Below, one piece after another: positions 55,670 to 64,000 of a DNA stretch of 64,000 nucleotides (positions are counted from its first letter, which is position 1; each line of letters opens with the position of its first letter). The position numbers were made by a program, and so were the translations under genes. This DNA comes from VMCP01 sp964415065 (GTDB lineage Bacteria; Bacteroidota; Bacteroidia; NS11-12g; UBA955): positions 1-64,000 of the forward strand of contig CAYPYX010000007.1 of assembly GCA_964415065.1 (NCBI GenBank), read 5' to 3'. Under the pieces are notes generated by a model. That model searched no databases and had not been told where the DNA came from. It worked only from the letters and a program-made list of their open reading frames with translations.

Positions 55670-56890
55670 TTATTGCATCATTTCTTTGAGAGATTTTTCA
55701 ATTATTTCTGCCGCTTGAATAATTTGTTCTTCTGTAATAATCAATGGCGGAGCAAAACGAATAATATGTTCATGCGTTTGTTTGGCTAGTAACCCATTCT
55801 TTTTTAATTGAATACAAACGTCATACGCTTTTTTACCACCATTAAAAGGTTCAATTCTAATGGCATTAAGCAAACCTTTACCTCTAACAAATTCAACCAT
55901 AGGTAAATTCATCTGGGTAAGTTTTTCTCTGAAAATTTGTCCCATTTTTTCTGCATTCTGGATCAAATTCTCCTCTGTAATCACTTTTAGCGACTCGGTA
56001 GCAACTGCACAAGCCAAAGGATTTCCACCAAAAGTAGAACCATGTTGACCTGGTTTTAAGGTGAGCATTACTTCATCGTTTCCTAATACGGCACTTACAG
56101 GCAATACTCCCCCACCTAAAGCTTTACCCAATATCAACAAATCGGGCTTCACATTTTCATGCTCGCAACAAGTCAATTTACCTGTTCTTCCAATTCCAGT
56201 TTGAACTTCATCTGCAATGAATAATACTTCGTGTTTAGAACAAAGTGCTCGGACTCCACGTAAATATCCTTCATCTGGCACAACTACACCCGCTTCACCT
56301 TGAATAGGTTCCACCATAAAAGCGCAAACATTAGAATCTGATAACGCTTTTTCCAAAGCTTCTAGATTATTATAAGGAATGGACTTAAAATTTGGCACGA
56401 ATGGCCCAAATCCTCCAAAACTGTCTGGGTCATCACTTGATGAAATAGCAGCAATAGTTCTTCCCCAAAAATTACCCTCTGCAAATAAAACTACAGCTTG
56501 ATTTTGTGGTATTCCCTTTACTTCATATCCCCATTTTCTCGCTAACTTAACTGCTGTCTCTCCGCCTTCCACTCCTGTATTCATAGGCAAAACACGATCG
56601 TAACCAAACAACTCAGTTATGAATTTTTCGTACTCACCCAATACGTTATTATGAAACGCTCTTGAGGTCAAGGTTAATTTACTAGCCTGTTGGTTAAGTG
56701 CATTAATAATTCGAGGATGACAATGTCCTTGGTTCACTGCGGAATATGCCGACAGAAAATCGTAATACTTCTTCCCTTCTACATCCCATACGAAAATGCC
56801 TTCACCTTTTTCAATTACCACGGGAATTGGGTGGTAATTATGAGCTCCGAACTGGTCTTCTAAATCAATATAATACTGCGTTGAATGCAT
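55670..56890 (-). CDS. rocD: Ornithine--oxo-acid aminotransferase
   Basis: 406 residues from the ATG at 56890. A TTG two codons upstream overlaps the -7 box and is unlikely as the start. This PLP enzyme converts ornithine and 2-oxoglutarate to glutamate semialdehyde in arginine/ornithine breakdown or proline supply. Features: FLSAYSAVNQGHCHPRI, ADEVQTGIGRTGKL (Asp to the PLP ring), the PLP Lys in ILGKALGGGVLPVSA, and GQHGSTFGGNPLACAVA. The aromatic FLSAYSAVNQG segment is typical of ornithine rather than acetylornithine aminotransferases. Confidence 0.94.
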   Translation of the reverse strand: MHSTQYYIDLEDQFGAHNYHPIPVVIEKGEGIFVWDVEGKKYYDFLSAYSAVNQGHCHPRIINALNQQASKLTLTSRAFHNNVLGEYEKFITELFGYDRVLPMNTGVEGGETAVKLARKWGYEVKGIPQNQAVVLFAEGNFWGRTIAAISSSDDPDSFGGFGPFVPNFKSIPYNNLEALEKALSDSNVCAFMVEPIQGEAGVVVPDEGYLRGVRALCSKHEVLFIADEVQTGIGRTGKLTCCEHENVKPDLLILGKALGGGVLPVSAVLGNDEVMLTLKPGQHGSTFGGNPLACAVATESLKVITEENLIQNAEKMGQIFREKLTQMNLPMVEFVRGKGLLNAIRIEPFNGGKKAYDVCIQLKKNGLLAKQTHEHIIRFAPPLIITEEQIIQAAEIIEKSLKEMMQ

Positions 56891-56893
56891 GTT

Positions 56894-56901
56894 CAAAACT
56901 A
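56894..56901 (-). promoter_or_regulatory. -7 promoter box of rocD
   Basis: Minus strand TAGTTTTG, a perfect TAnnTTTG, only three bases before the ATG at 56890. Confidence 0.55.
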
Positions 56902-56971
56902 CAATTAATCAATGGAATGAAAAAATCAATTTAGCAATAAAAGCTATCGTGTTGAATTCAACAATCTTAAT

Positions 56972-56979
56972 TATATTTG
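56972..56979 (+). promoter_or_regulatory. -7 promoter box of the large outer-membrane protein gene
   Basis: TATATTTG, a perfect TAnnTTTG. It covers the in-frame TTG at 56977, which therefore cannot be the translation start. In-frame candidates downstream are TTG at 56986 and GTG at 57013. Confidence 0.5.
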
Positions 56980-57012
56980 ACTAACTTGAATACATTCCTA
57001 AAAACCCAAAAA

Positions 57013-59907
57013 GTGAAGAATATTTCCGTGCAGCGATTTTTTATATTTTTTTTCTGGGGATGTTTTCAATTAACTCTACCCACCAAAAGATTACATGGAG
57101 CCTCTGTTCAGAATCACTTTGTTTCGTATAAACAGGGTATAATTGAATTTATTGTAGATGAAAATGACCAGCATCTCAGAAAATTAACTGATCGACACAT
57201 TGATTCCTACTTCGTAGTTGCCAAAATGGCCATTACAGAATTGAACAAAAGTTTGTCATATAAAATGAACGACCAAATTCGATTAATGATTCATTCAAAG
57301 GAATCATTAGCAACATCCAACCCAACATTTGAGTCATCATTAATTTCACACATTTATTACAAAGAGAACTTATTTGCCATGAAACAGCAAATACGTTATT
57401 ACGTAGCCAGACAATACTTACAGGAGTATTTGGGTGGGATATTAATGCGGGAAAAATTGAGTCCCACCGCCATCAAGCCACCAGCTTGGTTAATTTCAGG
57501 TTTTTGCAATTATTTCTCTAAACCAATTTCCTTTGATGAATTTGAAAAATTCAGTTATTGGGCAAAAAAAGGCAAATTCAACAATATAAATTACATAGAA
57601 AAAGAATATGAAGAGCTTTTTGGTACAATAGTTTGGTACTTATTCGAAAAGGAAAAAGGAAGAAGCATCAATGGAGCATTTTGGTTGTTATTAAAAAATG
57701 CAAACAGTTTTGAACGTACATTTTTCTATCATTTTGAAGAGCGATTTAACGTTTGGTTAAAAAAACGCATTTTAGAAATTGAATCCATGGGATTTAAAGA
57801 AGGTAAAAAATCTGATTTACAAATACCTTTAAAGTTCATTGATATTCAAAGTGTTGAACTAAATTTAGACAACCAAATATTCGTATTACATCGAAATGCA
57901 GGTCGAACACCAGTGGTAAAGAAGTTCGACTTAAATTCTCTGCTTACGGATGAAAATGCCTTAATAAAAAACGAAACTCCGAATGATTTCAAGAATGATA
58001 CAACGGAAATAAAAACAAATCAACCCTTTAATTCTTCATTCAATTGTGCCATACAATTATTCCAACCCATTCGATCCAATCTATATTTTATTGTATTAAA
58101 CCGAATTTATTCAGGGTCTGATACCATTTTTACTACTGGAATAATTGCTACTTTGGATTCAACGCATACCTTTAATCTTTCCGATAAATATAAATGGGAT
58201 ACTGGATTTAATAATAAATGGGATACAATATTTCAATCAAAAATTGTTAAAGAATCGGTGGATTTTCGGGATTTTGTCCTAGAATCAGCGGATCATTTCT
58301 CCGTAATTCGAACAACGGGTAATCATTCTGAAGTATTGCATTATTTATACAATTCATCAGAAAACAAATGGAACAGTTTTGCCACTGGAACAAAAGGTTA
58401 TTTTTATCATCAAGTGGCTGTTAAAAATCTAAACCAATACCTAGAATATTATATTATTGACAACCAATTACATGTCAATTCTTTGAATAAAAACAGTGAA
58501 TTATTGATTCGAGATACCCTTCAAAAAATTCCTTATTCTTTTGATTTACCCAAATTGGATAGCATCACCGAAGTATCAAATTTTTGGGATTCCTCAAAGC
58601 GATTTATCAGTCCATTTGAATTCAATAAAACTCGAATAAATATCCCTCGAAAAAATCAAAATTTAACTTATTCGAGTACAGGATATAAATTGGAAGATTT
58701 TAGAAATTGGCAATACACGGAATCCAGTATTTATTATTTATCGAATCAAGAATTAGATTTATTCTACAATTCAAATATTGCTGTTGAGCGTTTATATAAT
58801 TCTCCGATTACCTTGTTTTACAAAGGTTCATTCCCGAATCTATTAAAACAGTCGAGTTTGAATTTTTTGGCGTTTACAAATATCAATCGACGAAGACTGG
58901 GATTTCAAATTTCACATCATTATGGTCTTCAAAATGGACGCAGGGTAGATCAACAAATTCACTACCGAATTCGACAATTTACAATAAGTAATTCCAATTA
59001 TTTTAGGAATAGAAGCATTCGTTACGATTTGGGGTTTTATTCTGATGTATTTGGCAAAAACAAATTACATCGCAATTTAGAAATGAAACTATTGTTAAAA
59101 AATCATTTTGACCAAATTATTCCGTTAAATCTCAGCGAGAATTCGACCAAATCAACCATTCAAAATACACACCTTCAAACCATAAATTTATCTATATTTG
59201 ATCGTTTCAAATTTCCCATAAGTGGCAGCCAATTGAATGCGGATTACCTAGTTTGTATTGAAAATGGTTATTTCCGAAAATCGACTGATATCAAATGGAT
59301 TTCTGCGCTTGAAGGAAAAATAAATATTAACCAGCGTTACCGAATGTTGAATTGGGACACCCGCATGAAGGCTAGATATTCGCTCACTAAATCAAATGTA
59401 TTTTACTGGATAATGGGAAACAATGGTTGGATAGATCCCAATCAATTCGATAATTCATCGGGTTATTCCGGTCAATTTGTTGGTCGTTATCCCTTACAAG
59501 GTGTTGGGGGAAATGTTAGGGGTATTTCTTCTGCCAGTCGAGGCGGTACTAGTTTTTTTAATATACAATCAGAAATTTCACTACCCATAACGAGTTTGAT
59601 CCCTTCGTATTCAATCAATGGTCCCTTTTTAAAGTCATTGAAATTCTATGTTTGGGGAGACGCAGGATTGGCATTTGTACATGGTTCTCCATTTCACTAC
59701 AAAAACCCATATAACACATTGATTTTCAGCACACCTAATTATACATTAACTGCAACTGCCAACCGAAATCCTTGGATTTCTAGCCGCGGAATGGGATTGA
59801 AATTTAGAGTTTTAGAAATGGATTTTCGTTTTGAATACGGCCAAGGAAAAGTAGGTAATTATGCCTCACGTCAACAATTTTCAATTTCCATGGGCAATAT
59901 TTTTTAA
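57013..59907 (+). CDS. Large outer-membrane protein: degenerate gluzincin-like domain plus C-terminal barrel
   Basis: About 964 residues from a GTG at 57013 that opens onto a hydrophobic export segment (RFFIFFFWGCFQLTLP); TTG at 56986 is an alternative, and there is no early ATG. Residues about 45-250 resemble the peptidase MA (gluzincin) fold: a long helix RYYVARQYLQEYLGGIL sits where HExxH is expected, followed by PPAWLISGFCNYFSKP in place of 'PxWLxEGxAxY'. The zinc ligands and Glu are absent. A long propeller-like middle follows. The last 250 residues look like an outer-membrane barrel ending FSISMGNIF. Function unknown; fold calls are by motif only. Confidence 0.6.
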   Translation: MKNISVQRFFIFFFWGCFQLTLPTKRLHGASVQNHFVSYKQGIIEFIVDENDQHLRKLTDRHIDSYFVVAKMAITELNKSLSYKMNDQIRLMIHSKESLATSNPTFESSLISHIYYKENLFAMKQQIRYYVARQYLQEYLGGILMREKLSPTAIKPPAWLISGFCNYFSKPISFDEFEKFSYWAKKGKFNNINYIEKEYEELFGTIVWYLFEKEKGRSINGAFWLLLKNANSFERTFFYHFEERFNVWLKKRILEIESMGFKEGKKSDLQIPLKFIDIQSVELNLDNQIFVLHRNAGRTPVVKKFDLNSLLTDENALIKNETPNDFKNDTTEIKTNQPFNSSFNCAIQLFQPIRSNLYFIVLNRIYSGSDTIFTTGIIATLDSTHTFNLSDKYKWDTGFNNKWDTIFQSKIVKESVDFRDFVLESADHFSVIRTTGNHSEVLHYLYNSSENKWNSFATGTKGYFYHQVAVKNLNQYLEYYIIDNQLHVNSLNKNSELLIRDTLQKIPYSFDLPKLDSITEVSNFWDSSKRFISPFEFNKTRINIPRKNQNLTYSSTGYKLEDFRNWQYTESSIYYLSNQELDLFYNSNIAVERLYNSPITLFYKGSFPNLLKQSSLNFLAFTNINRRRLGFQISHHYGLQNGRRVDQQIHYRIRQFTISNSNYFRNRSIRYDLGFYSDVFGKNKLHRNLEMKLLLKNHFDQIIPLNLSENSTKSTIQNTHLQTINLSIFDRFKFPISGSQLNADYLVCIENGYFRKSTDIKWISALEGKININQRYRMLNWDTRMKARYSLTKSNVFYWIMGNNGWIDPNQFDNSSGYSGQFVGRYPLQGVGGNVRGISSASRGGTSFFNIQSEISLPITSLIPSYSINGPFLKSLKFYVWGDAGLAFVHGSPFHYKNPYNTLIFSTPNYTLTATANRNPWISSRGMGLKFRVLEMDFRFEYGQGKVGNYASRQQFSISMGNIF

Positions 59908-59936
59908 TTTGTTTAAAATCTGCTTGAATAATAACG

Positions 59937-59944
59937 TACTTTTG
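59937..59944 (+). promoter_or_regulatory. -7 promoter box of the mre operon
   Basis: TACTTTTG, a perfect TAnnTTTG, 29 bases before the mreB ATG. No terminator is seen between the preceding gene and mreB, so some read-through may add to it. Confidence 0.5.
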
Positions 59945-59973
59945 TAATTAATTTGCCTTAGCACAATTATTAA

Positions 59974-60999
59974 ATGGGAATTTTTAGCTTTCTAACACAG
60001 GAATTAGCAATTGATTTGGGTACGGCCAATACCCTAATTATTCATAAAGATAAGGTAGTTGTTGACGAGCCTTCAATCATCGCTTTGGAGCGTAATACAG
60101 GTAATGTTATTGCAATTGGAAGAGAAGCCATGCAAATGTATGGTAAAGAAAATGAAGGAATTCGCACCATTCGTCCCTTGAAAGATGGTGTAATCGCTGA
60201 TTTCCAAGCCGCTGAACACATGATTCGTGGAATGATTAAAATGATGAATCAGCGTCAACAATGGATCAGTCCTCAATTGAAAATGGTAATCTGTATCCCA
60301 TCGGGAATTACCGAAGTTGAAAAACGTGCGGTGAAAGATAGTGCCGAGCGATCAGGAGCTAAAGAAGTATATTTAATCCACGAACCTATGGCTGCTGCTG
60401 TGGGTATAGGTATTGATGTTACTCAACCCCAGGGAAATATGATCATTGATATTGGAGGTGGAACCACAGAAATCGCCATTATTGCACTTGGAGGTATTGT
60501 TTGCGATGAATCCATTCGTGTTGCAGGAGATGAGTTTAACTTAGATATCGTTGAATATATGCGTCGCGAACACAATCTTTTGATTGGTGAGCGTACCGCT
60601 GAAAAGATTAAAATCAACATTGGAAGTGCTTTGCAGGAATTAGAGAATCCACCGGAAGATTATGCGGTTTATGGACGAGATCTAATGACGGGTATTCCTA
60701 AATCCATTCACGTATCGTATAACGAAATTGCACGCGCATTAGACAAGAGCATCATGAAAGTAGAAGAGGCTATATTACGTGCTTTGGAACAAGCTCCACC
60801 TGAATTAAGTGCCGATATACTTACCAATGGAATCTGGCTTACTGGTGGAGGAGCATTGTTGCGTGGACTCGACAAACGAGTTTCTAACAAAACCAAACTT
60901 AAAGTAAATATTGCTGAAGATCCATTGAGAGCCGTAGTACGAGGAACGGGAATTGCCTTAAAAAATATAGGTAAATTCAAGTTCTTAATGACAGCTTAA
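59974..60999 (+). CDS. mreB: Rod shape-determining protein MreB
   Basis: 341 residues. This bacterial actin forms membrane-associated filaments that guide lateral wall synthesis. The nucleotide-binding phosphate-1 loop is LAIDLGTANTLI, phosphate-2 IDIGGGTTEIAII, and the adenosine loop LTGGGALLRGLDKR. The N-terminal MGIFSFLTQ is the short membrane-targeting helix. It heads mreB-mreC-mreD-mrdA, indicating a rod-shaped cell. Confidence 0.97.
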   Translation: MGIFSFLTQELAIDLGTANTLIIHKDKVVVDEPSIIALERNTGNVIAIGREAMQMYGKENEGIRTIRPLKDGVIADFQAAEHMIRGMIKMMNQRQQWISPQLKMVICIPSGITEVEKRAVKDSAERSGAKEVYLIHEPMAAAVGIGIDVTQPQGNMIIDIGGGTTEIAIIALGGIVCDESIRVAGDEFNLDIVEYMRREHNLLIGERTAEKIKINIGSALQELENPPEDYAVYGRDLMTGIPKSIHVSYNEIARALDKSIMKVEEAILRALEQAPPELSADILTNGIWLTGGGALLRGLDKRVSNKTKLKVNIAEDPLRAVVRGTGIALKNIGKFKFLMTA

Positions 61000-61047
61000 T
61001 ACTTTACATACCATACATTTTAACTAGATAACCGAAATCAATAAACT

Positions 61048-61917
61048 ATGTGGATTTTAATACGATGGATTAAACACAATTCGTATCCACTTTTCGCATT
61101 GATTTTATTTGGTTTTTCAGTGAATCAAGTACTGAGATATCACATCTATCAACACTCCTTTTATTTTAAAAGCAGTACAGCATTTTTCAGAACCATTGAT
61201 CAATGGAAGTCCAACGTTACAGAGTTTGTCAATCTCAAACAAGAGAATATTGCGTTAAGAAATGAAAACATTGCTTTGAGAAATCAATTGCAAATCAATT
61301 CCTATCAATTCAACAAATACAAGGATACCCAGTTTTTTGATTCATTAAATGCTAAATATCCGAATTTAAAAACAGCATATAGTTATATCACTACTAAAGT
61401 AATCCGAAATTCGACCAATTCTCCAGACAATTTCTTTTATATCAATCATGGCAAATTACAAGGCATAACCCCAGGTATGGCCGTGATTAGCCCTTCGGGT
61501 GTTGTTGGAGTTATCCTAGATTGTAGTGATAATTTCTCCCGAGGAATGTCTTTGTTGAATTCCAAGTTTGAGATTACTCCTTATATTCCGGAGTTGGATT
61601 TGCGACAAGGTGTATTAAAATGGGACGGAAGTCACTCTAATCAAGGAGAATTATTGGAAGTAAATCGGACTGAACCGGTAAAAAAAGGAATGAAAATACT
61701 GACCAGTAACTATTCATCCATCTTTCCACCAAACATACCAATCGGTACAATAGAATATATTAATCCAGAATCGAAATCTCATTACCATGAAATCCGCGTA
61801 AAATTAGCCACTGATTTTAGTCGACTCAATAATGTGTATTGCATCAAATACCACTTCAAAAACGAATTGGATTCATTAAACATGTCGGGCAACATTAATC
61901 CAAATAATAATGATTGA
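61048..61917 (+). CDS. mreC: Rod shape-determining protein MreC
   Basis: 289 residues. One transmembrane helix (about 12-28), a coiled-coil (VNLKQENIALRNENIALRNQL) and a periplasmic beta-barrel domain with INHGKLQGITPGMAVISPSGVVGVI. MreC binds PBP2 and activates the elongasome. The stop overlaps mreD by eight bases. Confidence 0.94.
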   Translation: MWILIRWIKHNSYPLFALILFGFSVNQVLRYHIYQHSFYFKSSTAFFRTIDQWKSNVTEFVNLKQENIALRNENIALRNQLQINSYQFNKYKDTQFFDSLNAKYPNLKTAYSYITTKVIRNSTNSPDNFFYINHGKLQGITPGMAVISPSGVVGVILDCSDNFSRGMSLLNSKFEITPYIPELDLRQGVLKWDGSHSNQGELLEVNRTEPVKKGMKILTSNYSSIFPPNIPIGTIEYINPESKSHYHEIRVKLATDFSRLNNVYCIKYHFKNELDSLNMSGNINPNNND

Positions 61918-62416
61918 ATACATTAAGCTGTTTTTAATCGCGCTGGTGCTGGCATTTTTACAGTCCTTTATTATCCAAGAAGTGGACATGGGATTTTGGA
62001 TGCGTCCAATGCCTTATTTGATGTTATTTATGGTATTACCTGTAAATACAAACAAGTATGCTCAACTGGTAATTGCATTTGTTTTTGGGACGTTTATCGA
62101 CTTACTATCGGGTTCATTTGGCACACATGCTGCGAGTTGCGTATTTATGGTTTTCTTTAAGAATTTAATTGACCATCGTTTTGTTGATTTTGATTCTATT
62201 CAATTGCAGGGTGAAAATTATATAAATGTCGATACTAAAGGACAATTGTTCTTTACCTATTATACCTTATCTCTTATTTTCATCCATCATTTTGTATTTT
62301 TTTCATTGGATTTTTTCGAGTGGGTTCGTTTTTTTAGGATATTAGGCACAACTATGGTTTCAACGATTGGATCCTACTTGTTAATTTTGCTGTTTAAATC
62401 TATTTTCCGACGTTAA
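61910..62416 (+). CDS. mreD: Rod shape-determining protein MreD
   Basis: 168 residues and about five hydrophobic helices. MreD is the inner-membrane member of the elongasome. Sequence conservation in this family is low; the call rests on size, topology (IEYIKLFLIALVLAFLQSFI, VIAFVFGTFIDLLSG) and its place between mreC and a PBP2 gene, with an 8-bp overlap into mreC. Confidence 0.88.
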   Translation: MIEYIKLFLIALVLAFLQSFIIQEVDMGFWMRPMPYLMLFMVLPVNTNKYAQLVIAFVFGTFIDLLSGSFGTHAASCVFMVFFKNLIDHRFVDFDSIQLQGENYINVDTKGQLFFTYYTLSLIFIHHFVFFSLDFFEWVRFFRILGTTMVSTIGSYLLILLFKSIFRR

Positions 62417-62431
62417 TCAATCCCCAATGTT

Positions 62432-64000
62432 ATGATTGATATCCATAAACAGCGGTATAAAACCTTCATCGTAATATTCGTTGTATTTTTTCTTTTATTT
62501 CTTTACCGGGTGGCGAGTTTACAATTATTCAATACCGAATATGAACAAAAAGCCATTAACAATGCCTTAAATAAAATTACCCTCTACCCTGCTAGATCTG
62601 TTATTTACGATAGAAATAAAAAAATCATTGCCAAGAATTTGGTGATGTATGATTTATTTATTTTTCCTCGGGAAATAGAACCTAAAAATCGGGATTTTTT
62701 ATGTGAGGTACTAGAAATCGACACTGTTAAGTACAATGCTCTGTTGTTAGAGTCGTGGATAAAATCCAAGAAACGACAAAAGAACAATGCCTACAATCAT
62801 TCTGCTTTATTTTATTCTAATTTAACTGAACGACAATACACGGTAATTCGTGAAAATTTGTATCGTCTGAAAGGATTTTATATCGAACCTAGAACCGACC
62901 GATCTTACGAAATTATTGGTGGTGCACATGCTTTTGGTTATTTAGGTGAGGCCTCTGAAGACCTTCTTAAAAATGACCCTTATTATCAACCCGGTGACCT
63001 AGTTGGAATTACTGGAATTGAAAAATACTACGAACCTTACATGCGAGGCCGCAAAGGGATTAGAACGGTTTGGCAAGATAGAACTTATAGAGAACGTGGA
63101 GTTGTAAATGATGACTCATTCAATTATCCTGCCATTGCTGGTCCTGATTTTATTAGTTCTATGGATTTAGAATTGCAGCAATATGCCGAAAAATTATTGT
63201 CTGGAAAACGAGGTTCTGTTGTTGCTATTGAACCCGGTTCTGGTGAAGTTTTGGCATTTGTTAACAAGCCCGACTACAATCCAAACGATTTAATTGGTCA
63301 AGGCAGGAATAAGGAATTTCGCAAGATGCTGATTGATCCCAAGAAACCATTATACAATCGAGCGGTTAAAGGGGTATATCCACCGGGAAGTACGGTAAAA
63401 ACTGTATTGGCCCTAATTGGCTTACAAGAAGGAGTTATCGTTCCGGAATCCAGAAAAGGATGTGGCGGAGGATATCGAATGGGAAGTATTACTGTAGGTT
63501 GTCATCCACATGGTGGACCATTGGATTTAGAGGGTTCTATCCAAATATCATGTAACAGTTATTACTGTGCCTTGTTCAGGGAAATCATAGATAATCCGAA
63601 ATATGCCAACGTACAACAAGGATACGATCAATTAGCAAAACACTGGAGAAGTTTTGGATTGGGGGAACCTACCGGCATTGACTTACTAGGAGAATCTGGT
63701 GGAAATATTCCATCCGTTGAACAACTAAATCGAAGACACGGACCTAAATGGCGTTCATCTATGGTTATATCGTTGGGTATTGGTCAAGGTGAAATTTTAT
63801 TGACACCATTACAACTTGCTAATGTTGCAGCCATTTTAGCTAATCGTGGATACTATTACACCCCACATATTGTTAAGTCCATTAATGGCATTCGTGATAT
63901 AGAATGGCAAAAGAAATTCAAAACCAAGCATTACACAACGATTGATCGAATTCATTACGAAACGGTAGTGGCTGGTATGGCAAAAGTAATGCAGCCAGGT
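62432..64000 (+). CDS. mrdA: Penicillin-binding protein 2, C-terminus cut by window end
   Basis: The first 523 residues are present and the frame is open at base 64000. PBP2 is the elongation-specific transpeptidase that works with RodA. An N-terminal membrane anchor (FIVIFVVFFLLFLYRVASLQ), the dimerisation/pedestal region (LVGITGIEKYYEPYMRG), and the transpeptidase Ser in YPPGSTVKTVLAL (SxxK) are visible, with the second motif SCN in QISCNSYYCALF. The KTG motif lies beyond the window. It follows mreD by 15 bp; rodA would be expected next. Confidence 0.95.
   Translation, partial: MIDIHKQRYKTFIVIFVVFFLLFLYRVASLQLFNTEYEQKAINNALNKITLYPARSVIYDRNKKIIAKNLVMYDLFIFPREIEPKNRDFLCEVLEIDTVKYNALLLESWIKSKKRQKNNAYNHSALFYSNLTERQYTVIRENLYRLKGFYIEPRTDRSYEIIGGAHAFGYLGEASEDLLKNDPYYQPGDLVGITGIEKYYEPYMRGRKGIRTVWQDRTYRERGVVNDDSFNYPAIAGPDFISSMDLELQQYAEKLLSGKRGSVVAIEPGSGEVLAFVNKPDYNPNDLIGQGRNKEFRKMLIDPKKPLYNRAVKGVYPPGSTVKTVLALIGLQEGVIVPESRKGCGGGYRMGSITVGCHPHGGPLDLEGSIQISCNSYYCALFREIIDNPKYANVQQGYDQLAKHWRSFGLGEPTGIDLLGESGGNIPSVEQLNRRHGPKWRSSMVISLGIGQGEILLTPLQLANVAAILANRGYYYTPHIVKSINGIRDIEWQKKFKTKHYTTIDRIHYETVVAGMAKVMQPG

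Overview
The window is AT-rich chromosomal DNA from a member of the Bacteroidota. Four predicted secreted proteins end in type IX secretion (T9SS) C-terminal sorting domains. There is a TonB-dependent receptor paired with a DUF4249 lipoprotein, a glycine-lipid (GlsA/GlsB-type) acyltransferase pair, and repeated TAnnTTTG promoter -7 boxes just upstream of start codons. A 100-N scaffold gap at 28824-28923 shows this is a draft assembly. I cannot name the genus. The gene set (complex I, homogentisate dioxygenase, glutaryl-CoA dehydrogenase) suggests a respiring heterotroph.

Layout. 1-3460: membrane pyrophosphatase hppA (cut by the window start) and a gingipain-like T9SS cargo, both minus. 3574-11067: an OmpA-domain protein, then nuoIJKLMN (membrane arm of complex I without nuoA-H), closed by a perfect 21-bp-arm terminator. 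11242-15156: a small outer-membrane-like protein diverging from serC-serA-DUF1015. 15251-17673: M42 peptidase, lipid A-type acyltransferase and ArsR-type regulator, all minus. 17706-21086: AraC regulator diverging from an aldehyde dehydrogenase/DUF779 pair, with a 21-bp-spaced direct repeat between them, then tRNA-Val. 21250-25115: rqcH with an unrecognised partner gene, diverging from hmgA. 25215-29160: a large beta-propeller T9SS cargo, then a repeat-flanked gap.

29161-36397: gyrA plus a TPR gene and a fused M16 peptidase (minus). 36682-39330: a choice-of-anchor V/PKD T9SS cargo converging on uvrA through a terminator that contains both stop codons. 39332-45975: folB, TonB receptor, DUF4249 and uvrA (minus). 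46039-50682: glutaryl-CoA dehydrogenase, phosphohexomutase, glsA-glsB. 50700-56890: subtilase T9SS cargo (minus), tcdA, lipoprotein, TPR lipoprotein, tRNA-Leu, rocD. 57013-64000: a large outer-membrane protein with a degenerate peptidase-like N-terminus, then mreBCD-mrdA (mrdA cut by the window end).

Most of the content is housekeeping or common Bacteroidota accessory genes. I see no CRISPR array, prophage, transposase, defence island or biosynthetic cluster, and no clear new multi-gene system. The points most worth following are: ten perfect TAnnTTTG boxes, many so close to the ATG that the mRNAs should be leaderless; an H+-PPase with its membrane Glu moved to helix 5; an ArsR-type protein ending in a sliding-clamp-binding pentapeptide; a terminator built from the last codons of two convergent genes; and two secreted peptidase-like proteins that seem to have lost their catalytic residues.
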